A stretch of 64,000 nt of DNA from assembly GCA_945859915.1 (NCBI GenBank), contig CAMAPF010000021.1, positions 1,199,501-1,263,500 on the forward strand. The letters run 5' to 3'. The translations under genes were made by a program, and so were the position numbers. This document shows, piece by piece, positions 1 to 10,667 of this stretch. Numbering within the stretch: position 1 is the first letter of the stretch; each line of letters opens with the position of its first letter. The DNA is from Cuscuta epithymum. Taxonomy: Eukaryota; Streptophyta; Magnoliopsida; Solanales; Convolvulaceae. Below the pieces are notes generated by a model that saw only the letters and a program-made list of their open reading frames with translations, searched no databases and was not told where the DNA came from.

Positions 1-33
1 GCACCTATATTTTTTGCTACTACCACATAGGCT

Positions 34-429
34 TAGGGGTGGACTTGGGTCGGGCTGCCCGGCCCAGTACCCGGTCTTAGGGCCAGTTCGGGCCAACCGG
101 AACCGCCCAACTCCCGGTTCAGGCTCGGGCCTTGAAAATGTTGAACCGGCCTGGCCGGTTCGGGCCAAATTTGTTTTTTTTTTTTTTTCAATTTTTTTTA
201 AATTTCTACCGGGTAGGGCGGGGTGTTTTGGGGTGGGGGGTGGGGGTGAAGGGGGGGTCGAGGGTAATTTAGAAAAACCAAAGAAAATAAAAAAAAAACA
301 TTGAACCGGAAACCGGCCCGGCCCGGAACCGCCGGTCACCCGGGCCGGTTCCAGTTCCTTACTTCCCAAACAAAAGCCCGGCCGGGCCCAGGCCCGAACC
401 GGAACCGGCCCGGCCCGGGTCCATCCCTA
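34..429. mobile_element. GC-rich hAT-type MITE
   Basis: A 396-bp non-autonomous element. It has 11-bp imperfect terminal inverted repeats (TAGGGGTGGAC at the left, TAGGGATGGAC read inward from the right). It is flanked by an exact 8-bp duplication CATAGGCT at 26-33 and 430-437. The 8-bp duplication is diagnostic of hAT transposition. The interior consists of CCGGCCCGG and GGTTCGGG runs around a poly-T/A core and has no real coding content. Its GC content contrasts sharply with the AT-rich flanks. Confidence 0.88.
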
Positions 430-437
430 CATAGGCT

Positions 438-752
438 AGTGGAACATTTTGAGGTGAAGTCAGTGCTTACTCTGATTATATTATAGGTCCGCCCCTGCCA
501 CTATGGCGAAATGGTATTTTTTTTGTTGCCAACCCGTCATTTTAAATTTGTTTAGAATATATGGTTGTGTAGGCAACCTTATATGGTTAGTTTTGGCCAT
601 CCACGGTTGATTGCACTGCTCGTTTGTGCTATAAGGGTTTCTTTGGTGGAACATTTTGGAGGGAAAGGTTTTGAAAGGTGACTATTATTTATATTTAAAA
701 ATATAAATTGAAAGTGAAAAACTGACATAATATTTGAGCGTTCATTTGCATA
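438..752. other. Intergenic, nothing recognised
   Basis: AT-rich sequence between two MITEs. No coding, RNA or repeat feature was recognised. Confidence 0.5.
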
Positions 753-762
753 TTATACGGAG

Positions 763-991
763 AGATATTACCCAAAATAAGACTAAAAAGGTTTGAAAAT
801 TCCAAAATAGGACTTCCATGTTTTTATTCCTAAAATAGGACTAATTACTGTCATGTTTTGGCAGTACCAGACTTCAAACATGGCAGTATTTTCCAAACTT
901 GGCAGTAATTACTCATATTTTGGGAATAAAAAACATGACAGTCCTATTTGGAATTTCCAAACTGTTTTAGTCCTATTTCGGGAATTTTCCC
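763..991. mobile_element. Inverted-repeat MITE, Mutator-like duplication
   Basis: A 229-bp fold-back element whose halves are reverse complements. Shared words are AATAGGACTA, a CATGTTTTTATTCC-like block and AATTACTG. A 10-bp direct repeat TTATACGGAG flanks it at 753-762 and 992-1001. A 9-11 bp duplication points to a Mutator-like mobiliser. Related copies lie near 1500-1697 and 28753-29004. Confidence 0.7.
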
Positions 992-1499
992 TTATACGGA
1001 GTATACGTTTACGCCGTACTTATTAAAAATTTCTAAGCTCCCTAATGCTCCAAAACTTTCTCCGCTTGACTCTTCCAAAGCTCTTCATATCTGTGTGGAT
1101 GGGAAAGGTTATGGGGGTAGACCATGGTGGGTTTAGCCCTATATCCTGGCAAATAGAATGTCTCCACAAATAAAAAATGCTTGGGATATATACTAGGGTG
1201 ATCCTATAAAGTTTTTAGGTAAAATCACATTTTTTTTTACTTCAGGGTGTTTGGGCGAGAGGGGCTGAGGGAGGGCCCCCGGAGTAATCAGGGTTAAAAT
1301 TCATTCCATTGACCATTGAGTAAGGGAGAGTGAGCTGGGCTGAAACGCTTCCTCAAAGTAAGATCTCAAGTATATATTAGGATTTCTATTCCTTATAGTA
1401 AATCCTGCAAAGCTGTTCCATGCACGACCTTTCATCGACCAGACCTTAATATTAAAGTCGTGCGCTGTAGTATAACATGATTAATTTTAAAAGAAATTG
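992..1499. other. Intergenic, nothing recognised
   Basis: About 0.5 kb with no convincing coding frame. The short frame near 948-1136 starts inside the neighbouring MITE and looks like chance. Confidence 0.45.
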
Positions 1500-1697
1500 C
1501 TCTACATAAAAGTAAAATCGTTTATGAATTTCAAAATAGAAGTGCTATGTTTTTATTTCATATATATAAATATTTTTTAGCAAGTTTGGAAAATAACGTC
1601 AAAACTTGGTAACGTCAAAACTTAGAACATGATTATAATTATTCATATTTAGGGAATAAAACATATTAGTCCTATTTTGAAATTTTCAAATCTTTTA
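1500..1697. mobile_element. Degenerate copy of the 763-991 MITE family
   Basis: Keeps the family words: a gene-end block with TTTCAAAATAGAAGT and TATGTTTTTATTTC at the left, and GGGAATAAAACAT with AGTCCTATTTTGAAATTTTC at the right. The centre is diverged. No target duplication was recognised, so the limits are approximate. Confidence 0.5.
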
Positions 1698-2363
1698 GAG
1701 AAAATTACGAACCGTGTGACTAAAAGGGTGTGTCTTTCCCAAAGTACGACTAATGGAGTTTTTATTTTATGTTTTTCCTTTAATCATGTCATTTTGCCAT
1801 ACTAAGTTTTTTTAAGTTTTCTATATTGCGTGTAATTGTATGGGAACAAAACATTATGTGTCTTTATGAGTAAAAATGTCTATTATTTCCCTTCGCTAAT
1901 TAACTTTTTGCATTTGATAGTTTTTACTGATTGGGCTTAACTTCTAATTAACATTAACATTTCTGGTCATCTCGAAATTGTCTCTTTCCATATTAAAGTC
2001 TTATTAAGTGACACACAATCACTTTTACTTTTACAAATTCAAAATATAACCAATCACAAAATTGAGTTACGTTAGCATGTGTGTTATCTTTTCTCATAGG
2101 AACAACATATGAGAGAGAGTATTGGAGGTACTAGTAAATGTTTGTGTTCGCCGTCTCAATTTCATGACATAAACAAACAAACACACATAATATCTCATAT
2201 GTTGTTCCTTAAAAATACACATGCTCTAGAACTATAATTAAGCATATTAATTTAGTAATTCGATCAATTTATATGTTTATGTCCATTTCGAATTAATTAC
2301 TCTATACATGATGTATCTATGTGTTGTCGTGTAAATCTCATTGAAGTGAAATCTATAATAATA
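1698..2363. other. AT-rich intergenic DNA
   Basis: No gene seen. The phrase CATATGAGAGA near 2107 and its inverse ATCTCATATGTTGTTCC near 2192 form a loose inverted repeat of about 110 bp. It may be a decayed small transposon. Confidence 0.4.
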
Positions 2364-2536
2364 ATTAAAAGCAATGGCGGACCCAGAAAATGAGAGGCAT
2401 GGGGTCCCTACTCAGATGTCACTTTAATTAATACTTTATAAAACTAATAGAAATAGAAGTAAACATTTTAATTATAATAACATAACATTTCGTAGTTAAC
2501 ATACATCCCGAGGTTGAAAACCATTTTTGAAGGTAA

Positions 2537-2782
2537 TTATGGCGCACCTCGTTTTGAACATAGGATGAAAATGAGTTTTTCTCTTAATCCAGAATTAGCT
2601 TCTAAAGACTCAAAATCAACATGTTGGCCATATAAATTATTAGTCAAATTAATTTCACATTCAGCAATTGTTTGATCCAATTCTTCATTTAATAATAACG
2701 AATCATTTGAATTAACACATGAGCTATTCTCGGTACTCTGAATTTGTTTAAATTTGGGTAGACTATCGAAATATCTTTTCAT
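2537..2782 (-). pseudogene. Transposase N-terminal remnant (TTF-type/ZMYM1-like hAT)
   Basis: An 81-codon frame beginning MKRYFDSLPKF. This resembles the start of plant zinc-finger (TTF/ZMYM1-like) hAT transposases, which begin with a short Met-x-(R/K)-(Y/F)-F block followed by a polar, acidic linker. The zinc finger, catalytic core and dimerisation domain are all missing, so it cannot be functional. It lies inside the hAT element with exact ends at 2372-3621, which supports the reading. The family assignment from such a short piece is inference. Confidence 0.45.
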
Positions 2783-3156
2783 CCTAAATTGTAAAGTATT
2801 GAAAAAGCATTCATAAATATCATAAATTTAATAATTTAATCCTAACATCCAAAGAAATTTTAATAATTCATTCCAAAAAAATTAAGAATTCAGATTTTTA
2901 AAATTTATAATGAGAAAACTTTAACAATATTTCTCAAAAATTAAATTTGTAATACATTATAAATAAAATATAGTCAAAATAGAGTATGTGAATATTGTAA
3001 AATTCAGCATGTTGCAATTATTTAAGAACGGAGATAATAATAAATATGATTGTTAACTTCTCAAATGGGGTCAATTGTATTTTACTAAAAATTAATTAAC
3101 TAATTCAAAAATGATTTATTTTAGTAAAATTGAGTTTCCATGGGCCACGTATAACG

Positions 3157-3345
3157 TAATAAAAGGAAACAAGACAAAAATGAGAATCAAGTATACTAAA
3201 ACTAATGTAATCCGTTAAAAAAAAACTATTGAAATAAAACGAAACAAGACAAAAATGGGAATCAAGTATACTAAAACTAATGTAATCCGTTCAAAAAAAA
3301 CTAATGTAATAAAACGAAACAAGCAAAAAAGGAGAATCATACATT
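3157..3345. repeat. Tandem repeat inside the hAT element, about 2.5 units
   Basis: A unit of roughly 70 bp containing AAACAAGACAAAAATG, GAATCAAGTATACTAAAAC and TAATGTAATCCGTT is repeated about two and a half times with small changes. Confidence 0.75.
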
Positions 3346-3629
3346 CATACTTGGTGGTTGGATATAAAAGGGTCAAAAAGAGGGGAATTGATCCCTGAAC
3401 CTCGAGTGCGACAATCTGTGATGATAAGTTCTTAAACGCCCGCGCTACACCACTCGACAAGATTACTATTTGTAAAACAGTCTTCTCTTTTTTGTATATA
3501 TACAGTTATTGGTTTTTTAATATATATAAAACATACATAATTAATACTTAGTATATAGGTAATTGTTTTGAAGTACATGGGGTCCCGGGACCCCGTGGGA
3601 CCCTTAGTGGGTCCGCCATTGATTAAAAG

Positions 3630-4011
3630 GAACAAGTATCCAAATTCATTTACCGAAGTGCCCAAAGTTTTATGTGCATAAATGGCTCTTACGTGGGGCC
3701 ATTTGATTAAAAATGAGAGTCTATATCTGCACATCTCGTTTTCATTAAAATTATCTCAGTTATATTAATGACGATCATAAATAATGTGCATATAAACCCT
3801 TCCAAATGCAAACATTAATTACTGAAGGAAGAACAATATATATTTTTCCCAATAAAAATTACGCATAATATCATAAACTTGAAAAAGGGAACATTGATAA
3901 AAACTATGTGGACAAGACATGATTAAACAACCGAAAATGAAAATAGTTGCACTTATTCAAGCAAGTTTTATAGATTTTGAAAAGCCTAACTTTGTTGAAG
4001 TTAATTATCAT
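3630..4011. other. Intergenic, 3' side of the MADS-box gene
   Basis: AT-rich DNA downstream of the minus-strand MADS-box gene. It probably includes that gene's 3' UTR. No other feature seen. Confidence 0.4.
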
Positions 4012-4620
4012 CTAACTTGTTCCACTTGGTCCCACACCATCGTTATTGATCCCAAAACATGTGAAAGGGCCAAACACACCATCTCTTTCCATAGGAGTTG
4101 TCACCATATCAGACATTGATGCTCCCTTTATTTTCTCATAAGTTTGAGAGCGAAGTTCTTCCATGTGGTATTTCAAGTCCTTCAGCTGATCCAAATGTAA
4201 ATCACAAAGAGAAGGTCTACAAATTTCAGCATCAGAAAAAGCTTTACTTGCTTTCGTTTGATCGTCAACTTGAGACTCCAAGTCACTTATGAGGGGAGTC
4301 ATTGTACTCATATTGGCTTCATGATGTGCACGAAGAATCTCATCAGCGACGTTTTCTTGTGATGTATCAGTTTCACCAAAGTATCTATTCAACACAGCGT
4401 CTAGATTTGGGTTCCCAAAACTATAAGCTTTATTTGCAGGTGAAAATATCACCATAGCGATATCTGCCCCAGTCAAAGCACACAACTCACTGGCCTTTTT
4501 AAAAATACCTGAACGACGTTTAGAAAACATTACTTGACGGGTGGTTTCATTTTCGACCTTTGTGAGAGGAATCCTTTGGCGACCTCGATTGAGCCTCTTA
4601 GTCCCGGTGTTGCTAGACAT
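4012..4620 (-). CDS. Type I (M-alpha) MADS-box transcription factor, AGL62-like
   Basis: A 202-aa intronless frame. Residues about 10-70 form a MADS domain: the basic DNA-binding stretch NRGRQRIPLTKVENETTRQV, then FSKRRSGIFKKASELCALTG and ADIAMVIFSPANKAYSFGNP. The SFGNPNLDAVLNRYF segment right after the domain is typical of M-alpha (type I) proteins such as AGL62, which act as nuclear regulators in female gametophyte and endosperm development. The C-terminal part is helical and polar, with no K-box, as expected for type I. It is shorter than the usual 250-300 aa, so the tail may be truncated. The lack of introns also fits the class. A TATA box lies about 70 bp upstream. The reading frame is intact; the exact target is unknown. 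Confidence 0.92.
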   Translation of the reverse strand: MSSNTGTKRLNRGRQRIPLTKVENETTRQVMFSKRRSGIFKKASELCALTGADIAMVIFSPANKAYSFGNPNLDAVLNRYFGETDTSQENVADEILRAHHEANMSTMTPLISDLESQVDDQTKASKAFSDAEICRPSLCDLHLDQLKDLKYHMEELRSQTYEKIKGASMSDMVTTPMERDGVFGPFTCFGINNDGVGPSGTS

Positions 4621-4690
4621 GATAAACTAAATAATGTTTGGTTTAAAAATTATGTGCTCAAGTATGACATACATTATAAGTTATAAGTTG

Positions 4691-4699
4691 TATTTATAT
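4691..4699 (-). promoter_or_regulatory. TATA box of the MADS-box gene
   Basis: ATATAAATA on the minus strand, about 70 bp upstream of the MADS-box start codon. Placement fits a plant core promoter with a short 5' leader. Confidence 0.5.
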
Positions 4700-4975
4700 C
4701 CAACTTCTAATGCCACTTTGGTATTTGTTTATGGCATGTTATGTAAGGTATTAAATTAATATTCCGTACAATATTAATCCACTTTACGACTTTTCCGATT
4801 GGGTTTTGAATATTTTTGTGTAAGTATGGTCCAACCATTTCCATCATTTGCAATGGAGCCAAAGATTCATTATTTTTGGGCTTGATAATATGATGGAATA
4901 AAGCAAAATGACTCACTAAACTGCCTGCTCTTCTTTGTTATGAAACAGTAGTCAGTCCATGCAATTTTGGACGCG

Positions 4976-5111
4976 ATTTTCACTACGGGTCATCCGGAAA
5001 CAGTCTCTCTGTGCTTTAGTACAGAGGTAAGATTGCGTACATCCGACCCCCCCTTACCCCACCGTAGGTGGGAGCCTTTGCGGCACTAGGGTAAATGAAA
5101 ATGAAAATGAT
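4976..5111 (+). mobile_element. SINE-like 3' segment
   Basis: Contains phrases common to a widespread plant SINE group: a CGGAAACAGTCTCTCTG block, GGTAAGATTGCGTACATC, a C-run, a GTAGGTGGGAGCC block and a GCACTAGGG block. It ends in a short AAATGA repeat. A clear tRNA-derived 5' half and a target duplication were not found, so it is probably 5'-truncated. Confidence 0.5.
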
Positions 5112-5354
5112 ATGGTCCAACTATGCTAATTATTTTTTTACATTTATGGAAAATATGACATGAATTGGAGAATATAAATAAATCCTTGTCAATTTATATT
5201 TATATGGTAAGTACATTTAGACAACGTCACTTAATGTCATATCTATTATTAGCATTGTCGCTAGACATTTTAAAAATTGAACTACCCATCAAAATTGACA
5301 AGGTTTTCATGTATTAGAAGAATATGAGATGGATGATATGAGGTTCTCCTATAC

Positions 5355-5612
5355 GTCAAGCTAAAATCGGGAAGACAGTCAAATGATTTTTGGAAGTTAG
5401 CTGCGTTTTATATGTATATAAAGTGCGCAGTTAACTTCCAAAAATCATTTGACTACCTTTGCGATTGAATTTTTAGCTGGGATTTGGTATTCAAAAACTA
5501 GACTTGATGGGGAACACGCACAAACAATTTGAGGAAAAAATACCATAGGGAACCACCCCAAAACGAGGAGGCTGGACGGCGCTCTGGTCAGGAAATTCCT
5601 GACCGGAAGATT
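5355..5612. mobile_element. Long-palindrome element, copy A (left arm shortened)
   Basis: A fold-back centred near 5412. The arms meet at a TGCG...CGCA core and contain TTTTTGGAAGTTA with its complement, then ATCATTTGACT, TTGAATTTTTAGCTG and AACTAGACTTGATGG. The right arm runs on to TCAGGAAATTCCTGA and a CT repeat, but the left arm stops early. It belongs to the same family as the copies at 5729, 21708, 54450, 63169 and 63602. Confidence 0.75.

Positions 5613-6122
<510 letters not shown>

Positions 6123-6179
<57 letters not shown>
6123..6179. repeat. Compound microsatellite (CT)n-(TA)n
   Basis: Twelve or so CT units followed by about 16 TA units, immediately outside the right end of palindrome B. 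Confidence 0.95.
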
Positions 6180-6182
<3 letters not shown>

Positions 6183-6393
6183 AAGATTTCAAATAAAAGA
6201 CCTCTTCCCCTGCAAAGTGTGAAGATATGCACTTTTTCATGTTTCGCTTGCACTTGTTCGTGTTTCTGTTGCACTTTTTTCACGGTGACAAAATTGCCAC
6301 CGCGATTTTGGTCGAATTTTGTGCATTTTTGGCTCATTTTGAGCCATTAGATGTGGAAATGAATGCACAAGATTCATTCTCACCACAATAACT
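6180..6393. mobile_element. Probable small-transposon end truncating the MULE gene
   Basis: The MULE transposase frame loses its family pattern abruptly at about 6394. This 0.2-kb stretch continues instead, with GCACTTTTTTCAC, ACCGCGATTTTGGTCG and a TGAGCCATTAGATG(T)GG block of the kind seen at termini of plant Mutator-like elements. The mate end and target duplication were not found. Confidence 0.35.
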
Positions 6394-7078
6394 GGTCTGC
6401 AAAATTCCCCGCCCTTAATTGATGCTTCAATAGCTTCCATGAAGACATACAAGAATGTGTTGTCTTCATTAATGTTAAGTTCCAGAAACGATCCAGGATT
6501 CGTTTGTTTCACAATATTCATGAACTGTGGCAGAAAGGCATATGACTCTTCTGGTCTTCCTCTAAGTTTATTTAGTGCGTTTTCTTTTGCTCTCCATGCT
6601 TTTAAGTAACTGATTTCAACACCATATTCATGTAACATATCTCTCTTTACATTGGTTGCATTATATTGCGCCTTTGGATCCAATAGTTTAGACTGAATGC
6701 ATGCTGCTACCAAATTTGATATTGCATGCCTTTCATCTGCTAATCTTACTTCCAATCTGCAAGAATGTGTATTTACAAGCTTCACAACTTTAAACCTTCC
6801 CATTGTTCCAGTTTGTCTTGCTTTTATCTCCCAACTGCATTTTTCATCCAAACACTTAGCGACAAAACAAATCTTATTTGACTTATATGTCACGTACTGG
6901 AAGTGGTTTTTTATAGCATTCAACTTCAGTGCTTTCTTGAACTCAGCACAGTTCTTTTATATCAGTCCTTCTTCAAGTGCTACATCATTGTTGTTGTACT
7001 TTGTTGCTTCTGACTTCACAAATTTATTTTGTAGTAGTGCATCAGTTGTTTTATTTGCCCATGCTAATATAAAAGCAT
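6394..7078 (-). pseudogene. MULE (MuDR-type) transposase, downstream half
   Basis: Minus-strand continuation of the gene that begins at 19847. The Sirevirus sits in between. The frame joins across the AGCAT duplication at an alanine codon. It encodes the segment before the catalytic core of plant MULE transposases. This includes the MuDR DNA-binding region (NAIKNHFQYVTYKSNK, CLDEKCSWEIKA, GRFKVVKLVNTHSC) and the block with YLKAWRAKENAL, then EAIEASIKGG and CRPVIVV. Real MULE proteins continue with the DDE core. Here it is cut off after VIVV by unrelated sequence. An in-frame TAA also interrupts it at 6957-6959, where a Tyr codon would be expected. The gene is dead, by nonsense change, 3' truncation and retrotransposon insertion. 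Confidence 0.85.
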
Positions 7079-8543
7079 TGTAAGGAATAAATGTAATTAG
7101 ATTTTGATGATGCTATAGGATTAGAAAGATAGAGTACCCCCAAATTAGATTTTATGTATTAGAATTTTCAATTGTAAGTATTAGTGTAGTCGACGATCAG
7201 AGTTGCTCTGTTTTGGATCAGATCAGGAGTGCATCAGAATTCTTCGACCAGACTCGCTCTATGAGAACTGCTCGATCAGAGTTCTCTTACCAGAAGTCCA
7301 TCAGAGTTGCACCATGAGAGCTGCTGATAGATTTGGACATCTGATAACCGATGAGAACTACAAATCAGAGGTACTCATCAGCGGATCTATCAGAGTCAGA
7401 GTTAGAGATCAGAAAGCCATCAGATTTCAATACTTCAGAAGAGCCTGATCAGAGCCCGACTAACACTTAGAAGATTTCAAGCAACATCCAACAGCTATGA
7501 ATCCAACGGGTAAAACATCCAACGGCTAGAAGACTGTGCATGAAAGGAAAGCATTTAATGCACATTAAATGAGCCTGATACGCTGAAGGATTGATTGCAA
7601 ATGATTGACCAAGGAATCCGGGAAGATATATTATAAAAATAGAAACCTTCCAAAACGGCGGTCAAGTCAACAGTACGCGCATTTAATGCAGTTGTCTCCT
7701 CCTCCAACGGGCAGACAACCCCAGTATATAAGCTACTCACCGAAGAACAGGGATACAACTTTGCTACAACTTTTGCCAAGAACTCTTGATCCATTTCCGA
7801 ACATACTTCTTGAGATTCAACCTTCATAACACTCTACAAGAAAAGTCAACGTTGGGAAGATTCAAACTCCAAATCTTTCATCCCCAACAACGAGCAAAGT
7901 TCATCCTGTTCTTCAACTCTTCAAGAACTTCATCAAACATCATTTGTAACGAAGCAAGTTGGAGGAAAAACTCTGTTTTTCAAAGGATCTTCTGAAAAGA
8001 AGGGCGTCCAAGTAACTGCAGTAGTGAAGTGGTGATACTTCCGGGAAGCTGAGTGAAAGGACCAGCCATCAGGACGTGGAATTACATCCTGGGTGGCATC
8101 TAGACTTGAAGAAGACGAGGAGTGCTTCTTAAGTGCTAGGATTTAGCTTTGTAACCGATCTACTTCAAAGCTAGTGGAACAGTGGACTAGAGGAACGCGT
8201 TGTTCCTTGAACCACTATAAAAATATCCGGTGTCATTTACTTTACTGCAATTTATATTTCTGCACTTAGGATATTAACTGTTAACTCTAAGACTTGGAAT
8301 CTGTGTTCAGCAGATCTTGTTTTCAGAGTTATCAGAAAGGCATTTGCCTTAGTGTTTCTGAGGCTACCCGGACAGATCAGAATCCGCTGCCAAGGCCAGT
8401 TCTGATATCAGAACCAGCCTTCCTCTGTCACCAGAATCAGACATTCTCTGATAAGTCATTTTGGACTTAGAGAAAATTTGAAAAACCAATCAGTCTATTC
8501 ACCCCCCCCTCTAGACTGATTACCATATTAAACGGGACCAACA
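7079..8543 (+). repeat. 5' LTR of Sirevirus (1465 bp)
   Basis: Starts TG, ends CA. It is rich in scattered ATCAGA/TCAGAG words on the plus strand, a candidate set of repeated cis-elements. A TATA box (TATATAAG) lies at 7725-7732, placing the transcript start in the middle of the LTR. The primer-binding site follows 2 bp after the end. Confidence 0.95.
7725..7732 (+). promoter_or_regulatory. TATA box in Sirevirus 5' LTR
   Basis: TATATAAG preceded by a CCAACGGGCAGACAACC-type GC-richer stretch. An identical copy lies in the 3' LTR near 18598-18605. Confidence 0.6.
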
Positions 8544-8545
8544 AG

Positions 8546-8557
8546 TGGTATCAGAGC
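8546..8557 (+). other. Primer-binding site (initiator tRNA-Met)
   Basis: TGGTATCAGAGC, the standard plant Copia primer site complementary to the 3' end of initiator tRNA-Met. It starts 2 bp after the 5' LTR. Confidence 0.93.
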
Positions 8558-8634
8558 CTCCTTGTTCTTGTAATCTTTTAGGTTACTCTCTGAACAAAGA
8601 TCCACTTGTTCTTAGCCTCTATTTATTTACTATT

Positions 8635-10665
8635 ATGGATAACTCTCTTGCAAAGCACCTCATGTTTTCAGATCAGAAGTATGATGACTGGAAGATCAGA
8701 ATGAAAGCACACCTCTGCGCTCTTCATGATGAAATGTGGGAAGTCCTTGAAGAAGGACCTTTCACCAAATTTATGAAGGTGAATACTGAGCATACTATTG
8801 ACAGGACTCAGCCTGAGATGATTGAGAAAGCCAGATCAGAATGGACAAAGGAAGAGAGGAGACAGTACAATCTTGACAATATTGCCAAAGATATCCTCTA
8901 CAAAGCCATCGACAACAGATACTTCAACAGAATCAAGAAGTGTCGAACTGCCAAAGAAATATGGGACAAACTTGATCTCATAGGAGCAGGTGATGAACAA
9001 GAGAGAGACAACAAACTGACAATAGCTATGAAGAAGTTTGATGACTTCAAACTTCTACCTGAGGAATGCATAGCTGAGATGCATGCCAGACTTCTGATTC
9101 TTACCAGTGAGATATCCGAGCTTGGGAAGGAGCTCACAGTTAAAGAAGTCAACCTGAAGATTCTCAGAGGACTGCCCCCAGTCTGGAAGATGAAGGTTAT
9201 TGCTGTCCAAGAAAGCAAGGACATCAAAACCTATCCCACAGAGAAACTGATATCTGATCTCAAAGCTTATGAGTTTGAGATGCATGATGAGAAAGAAGAA
9301 GTGCCAGATGAGAGAACCACAACTGCTCTTACTGCCAGCACTTCTAAGGCTACAAATTTTGATCCCTCAACTCTTCTATCTGATGAATATATGGCTGCCT
9401 TTGCCAGAAAATTCAGAAAATTTATGAAGAAAGATGGAAGGAGTCCATCTTCCATCAGAAGACCCCATCAGAAGACCAAGTCTTCTGAGAGCAATGTAGA
9501 GTACCTCTGCTACAACTGCAGACAACCTGGGCACTTCAAAGCAAACTGCCCCTATCCAAGAGTGTCCAAGAAGCAAGGACATGAAGAAGAAAAGAAACCA
9601 GAAGATCAACACAGAAGAAGAAGAGCATTCGTCTCAGAGCAAGCTGAGAGAGATCCACTCTCTGAATCAGAGTCCAGCTCAGACTCCGACTCTTATGAAG
9701 CATTCTGCTGCTTGGATGCAGAAACTGAAGACCTCTGCCTCATGGCACAATCAGATGATGAGGTATGCTCTACTTCTGACTCTATCTCTTCTTCGGTAGG
9801 CACAGCCTTAAATGATGATCCAATGTCATCATTTTGGGAAGAGTTCAAGACTATCCAAGGATCTTATTCCTTTATTAAAGAAGAGAACAGTAAGCTGAAA
9901 GCTGAAAATGAGTCCCTTCTAAAGAGAATAAGAGAGATTGAACATCTTGAAGTCAGATACAATAGCCTTTTGAAGATGCAATCTTCTATGAAGGGTATCA
10001 ATGACTTTCACAACTCTACCCCTGGTCTTGGATATGTTGAACCCAAGTCTGGTGAATCTTCTGTAAGGCCTAGCACCCAAGTTGCTAAAGCCAAAAAGGT
10101 CATAATTTCACAGACTTGCAGCCCCATTTGCCATGCTAGTACTTCTGGTACTAAAGTTGTTCATGAGAAGGTCATACCAGAGAAACAAACTCTAAAGGCC
10201 AAACCAAAACACAGTTTGAAAACTAATGAACCTGGCAGAAACTCTAACAAGAGGAAAAGTTTTCAGAAAAATAATAATCAAAGGCCTAACCCTATCAGAC
10301 AATCTCATGACAATAGTATCAGAAACTGCTATCAGAAAGGCAGATATCAAGAGAAGATTAACTATAGGCAGAAGAGGTTGTCTGGTCAACCTCAGAAGCC
10401 TAAAGTTAAGCGCTCCTCTGATCTTGATAGTATATGGGACTTCTTTCCAACAAAGAAGGCTATGCAAAAGTATGCAAACAGAAAGCATGATCCTCACAAC
10501 CATCTGCCCAAAGTGAATCATACATCTGTTTACTACAACTACCAGGTGGACAATGGGTATCATCCACCAAGGTTTCAGTTGATGAGATCAAAATGGTACC
10601 AACTACCAAAACTGCATTACCCCCCAGGACCCAACATTGCTTGCGTACCTAAATCTTCCTTTTAA
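8635..10665 (+). CDS. gag: Sirevirus Gag polyprotein
   Basis: 676 aa from the ATG at 8635. That start begins MDNSLAKHLMFSDQKYDDWK, the usual Copia Gag N-terminus; the frame is open a further 30 codons upstream, but that stretch covers the primer site. The UBN2/Gag core extends over about residues 1-230. A single CCHC zinc knuckle (CYNCRQPGHFKANC) lies at about residues 290-305 and should bind genomic RNA. A long, polar, Ser- and Lys-rich tail with a short coiled-coil-like stretch follows, which is typical of Sireviruses. Gag forms the cytoplasmic virus-like particle. The frame ends TAA at 10663-10665. Pol continues in the -1 frame, overlapping by 13 nt. Confidence 0.93.
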   Translation: MDNSLAKHLMFSDQKYDDWKIRMKAHLCALHDEMWEVLEEGPFTKFMKVNTEHTIDRTQPEMIEKARSEWTKEERRQYNLDNIAKDILYKAIDNRYFNRIKKCRTAKEIWDKLDLIGAGDEQERDNKLTIAMKKFDDFKLLPEECIAEMHARLLILTSEISELGKELTVKEVNLKILRGLPPVWKMKVIAVQESKDIKTYPTEKLISDLKAYEFEMHDEKEEVPDERTTTALTASTSKATNFDPSTLLSDEYMAAFARKFRKFMKKDGRSPSSIRRPHQKTKSSESNVEYLCYNCRQPGHFKANCPYPRVSKKQGHEEEKKPEDQHRRRRAFVSEQAERDPLSESESSSDSDSYEAFCCLDAETEDLCLMAQSDDEVCSTSDSISSSVGTALNDDPMSSFWEEFKTIQGSYSFIKEENSKLKAENESLLKRIREIEHLEVRYNSLLKMQSSMKGINDFHNSTPGLGYVEPKSGESSVRPSTQVAKAKKVIISQTCSPICHASTSGTKVVHEKVIPEKQTLKAKPKHSLKTNEPGRNSNKRKSFQKNNNQRPNPIRQSHDNSIRNCYQKGRYQEKINYRQKRLSGQPQKPKVKRSSDLDSIWDFFPTKKAMQKYANRKHDPHNHLPKVNHTSVYYNYQVDNGYHPPRFQLMRSKWYQLPKLHYPPGPNIACVPKSSF

Positions 10666-10667
10666 TC

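Larger units (their letters stand above)
2372..3621 (-). mobile_element. hAT element with ZMYM1-type transposase remnant
   Basis: A 1250-bp element with perfect 14-bp terminal inverted repeats (CAATGGCGGACCCA) and an exact 8-bp target duplication ATTAAAAG at 2364-2371 and 3622-3629. This is a textbook hAT signature. It is non-autonomous: only a short piece of transposase-like N-terminus on the minus strand survives (2537-2782), next to an internal tandem repeat. The matching ends and intact duplication suggest a fairly recent insertion. Confidence 0.9.

Noticed and set aside
14..486. Gly/Pro-rich frames at the window start
   Set aside because: They run through the GC-rich hAT MITE and into its flanks.
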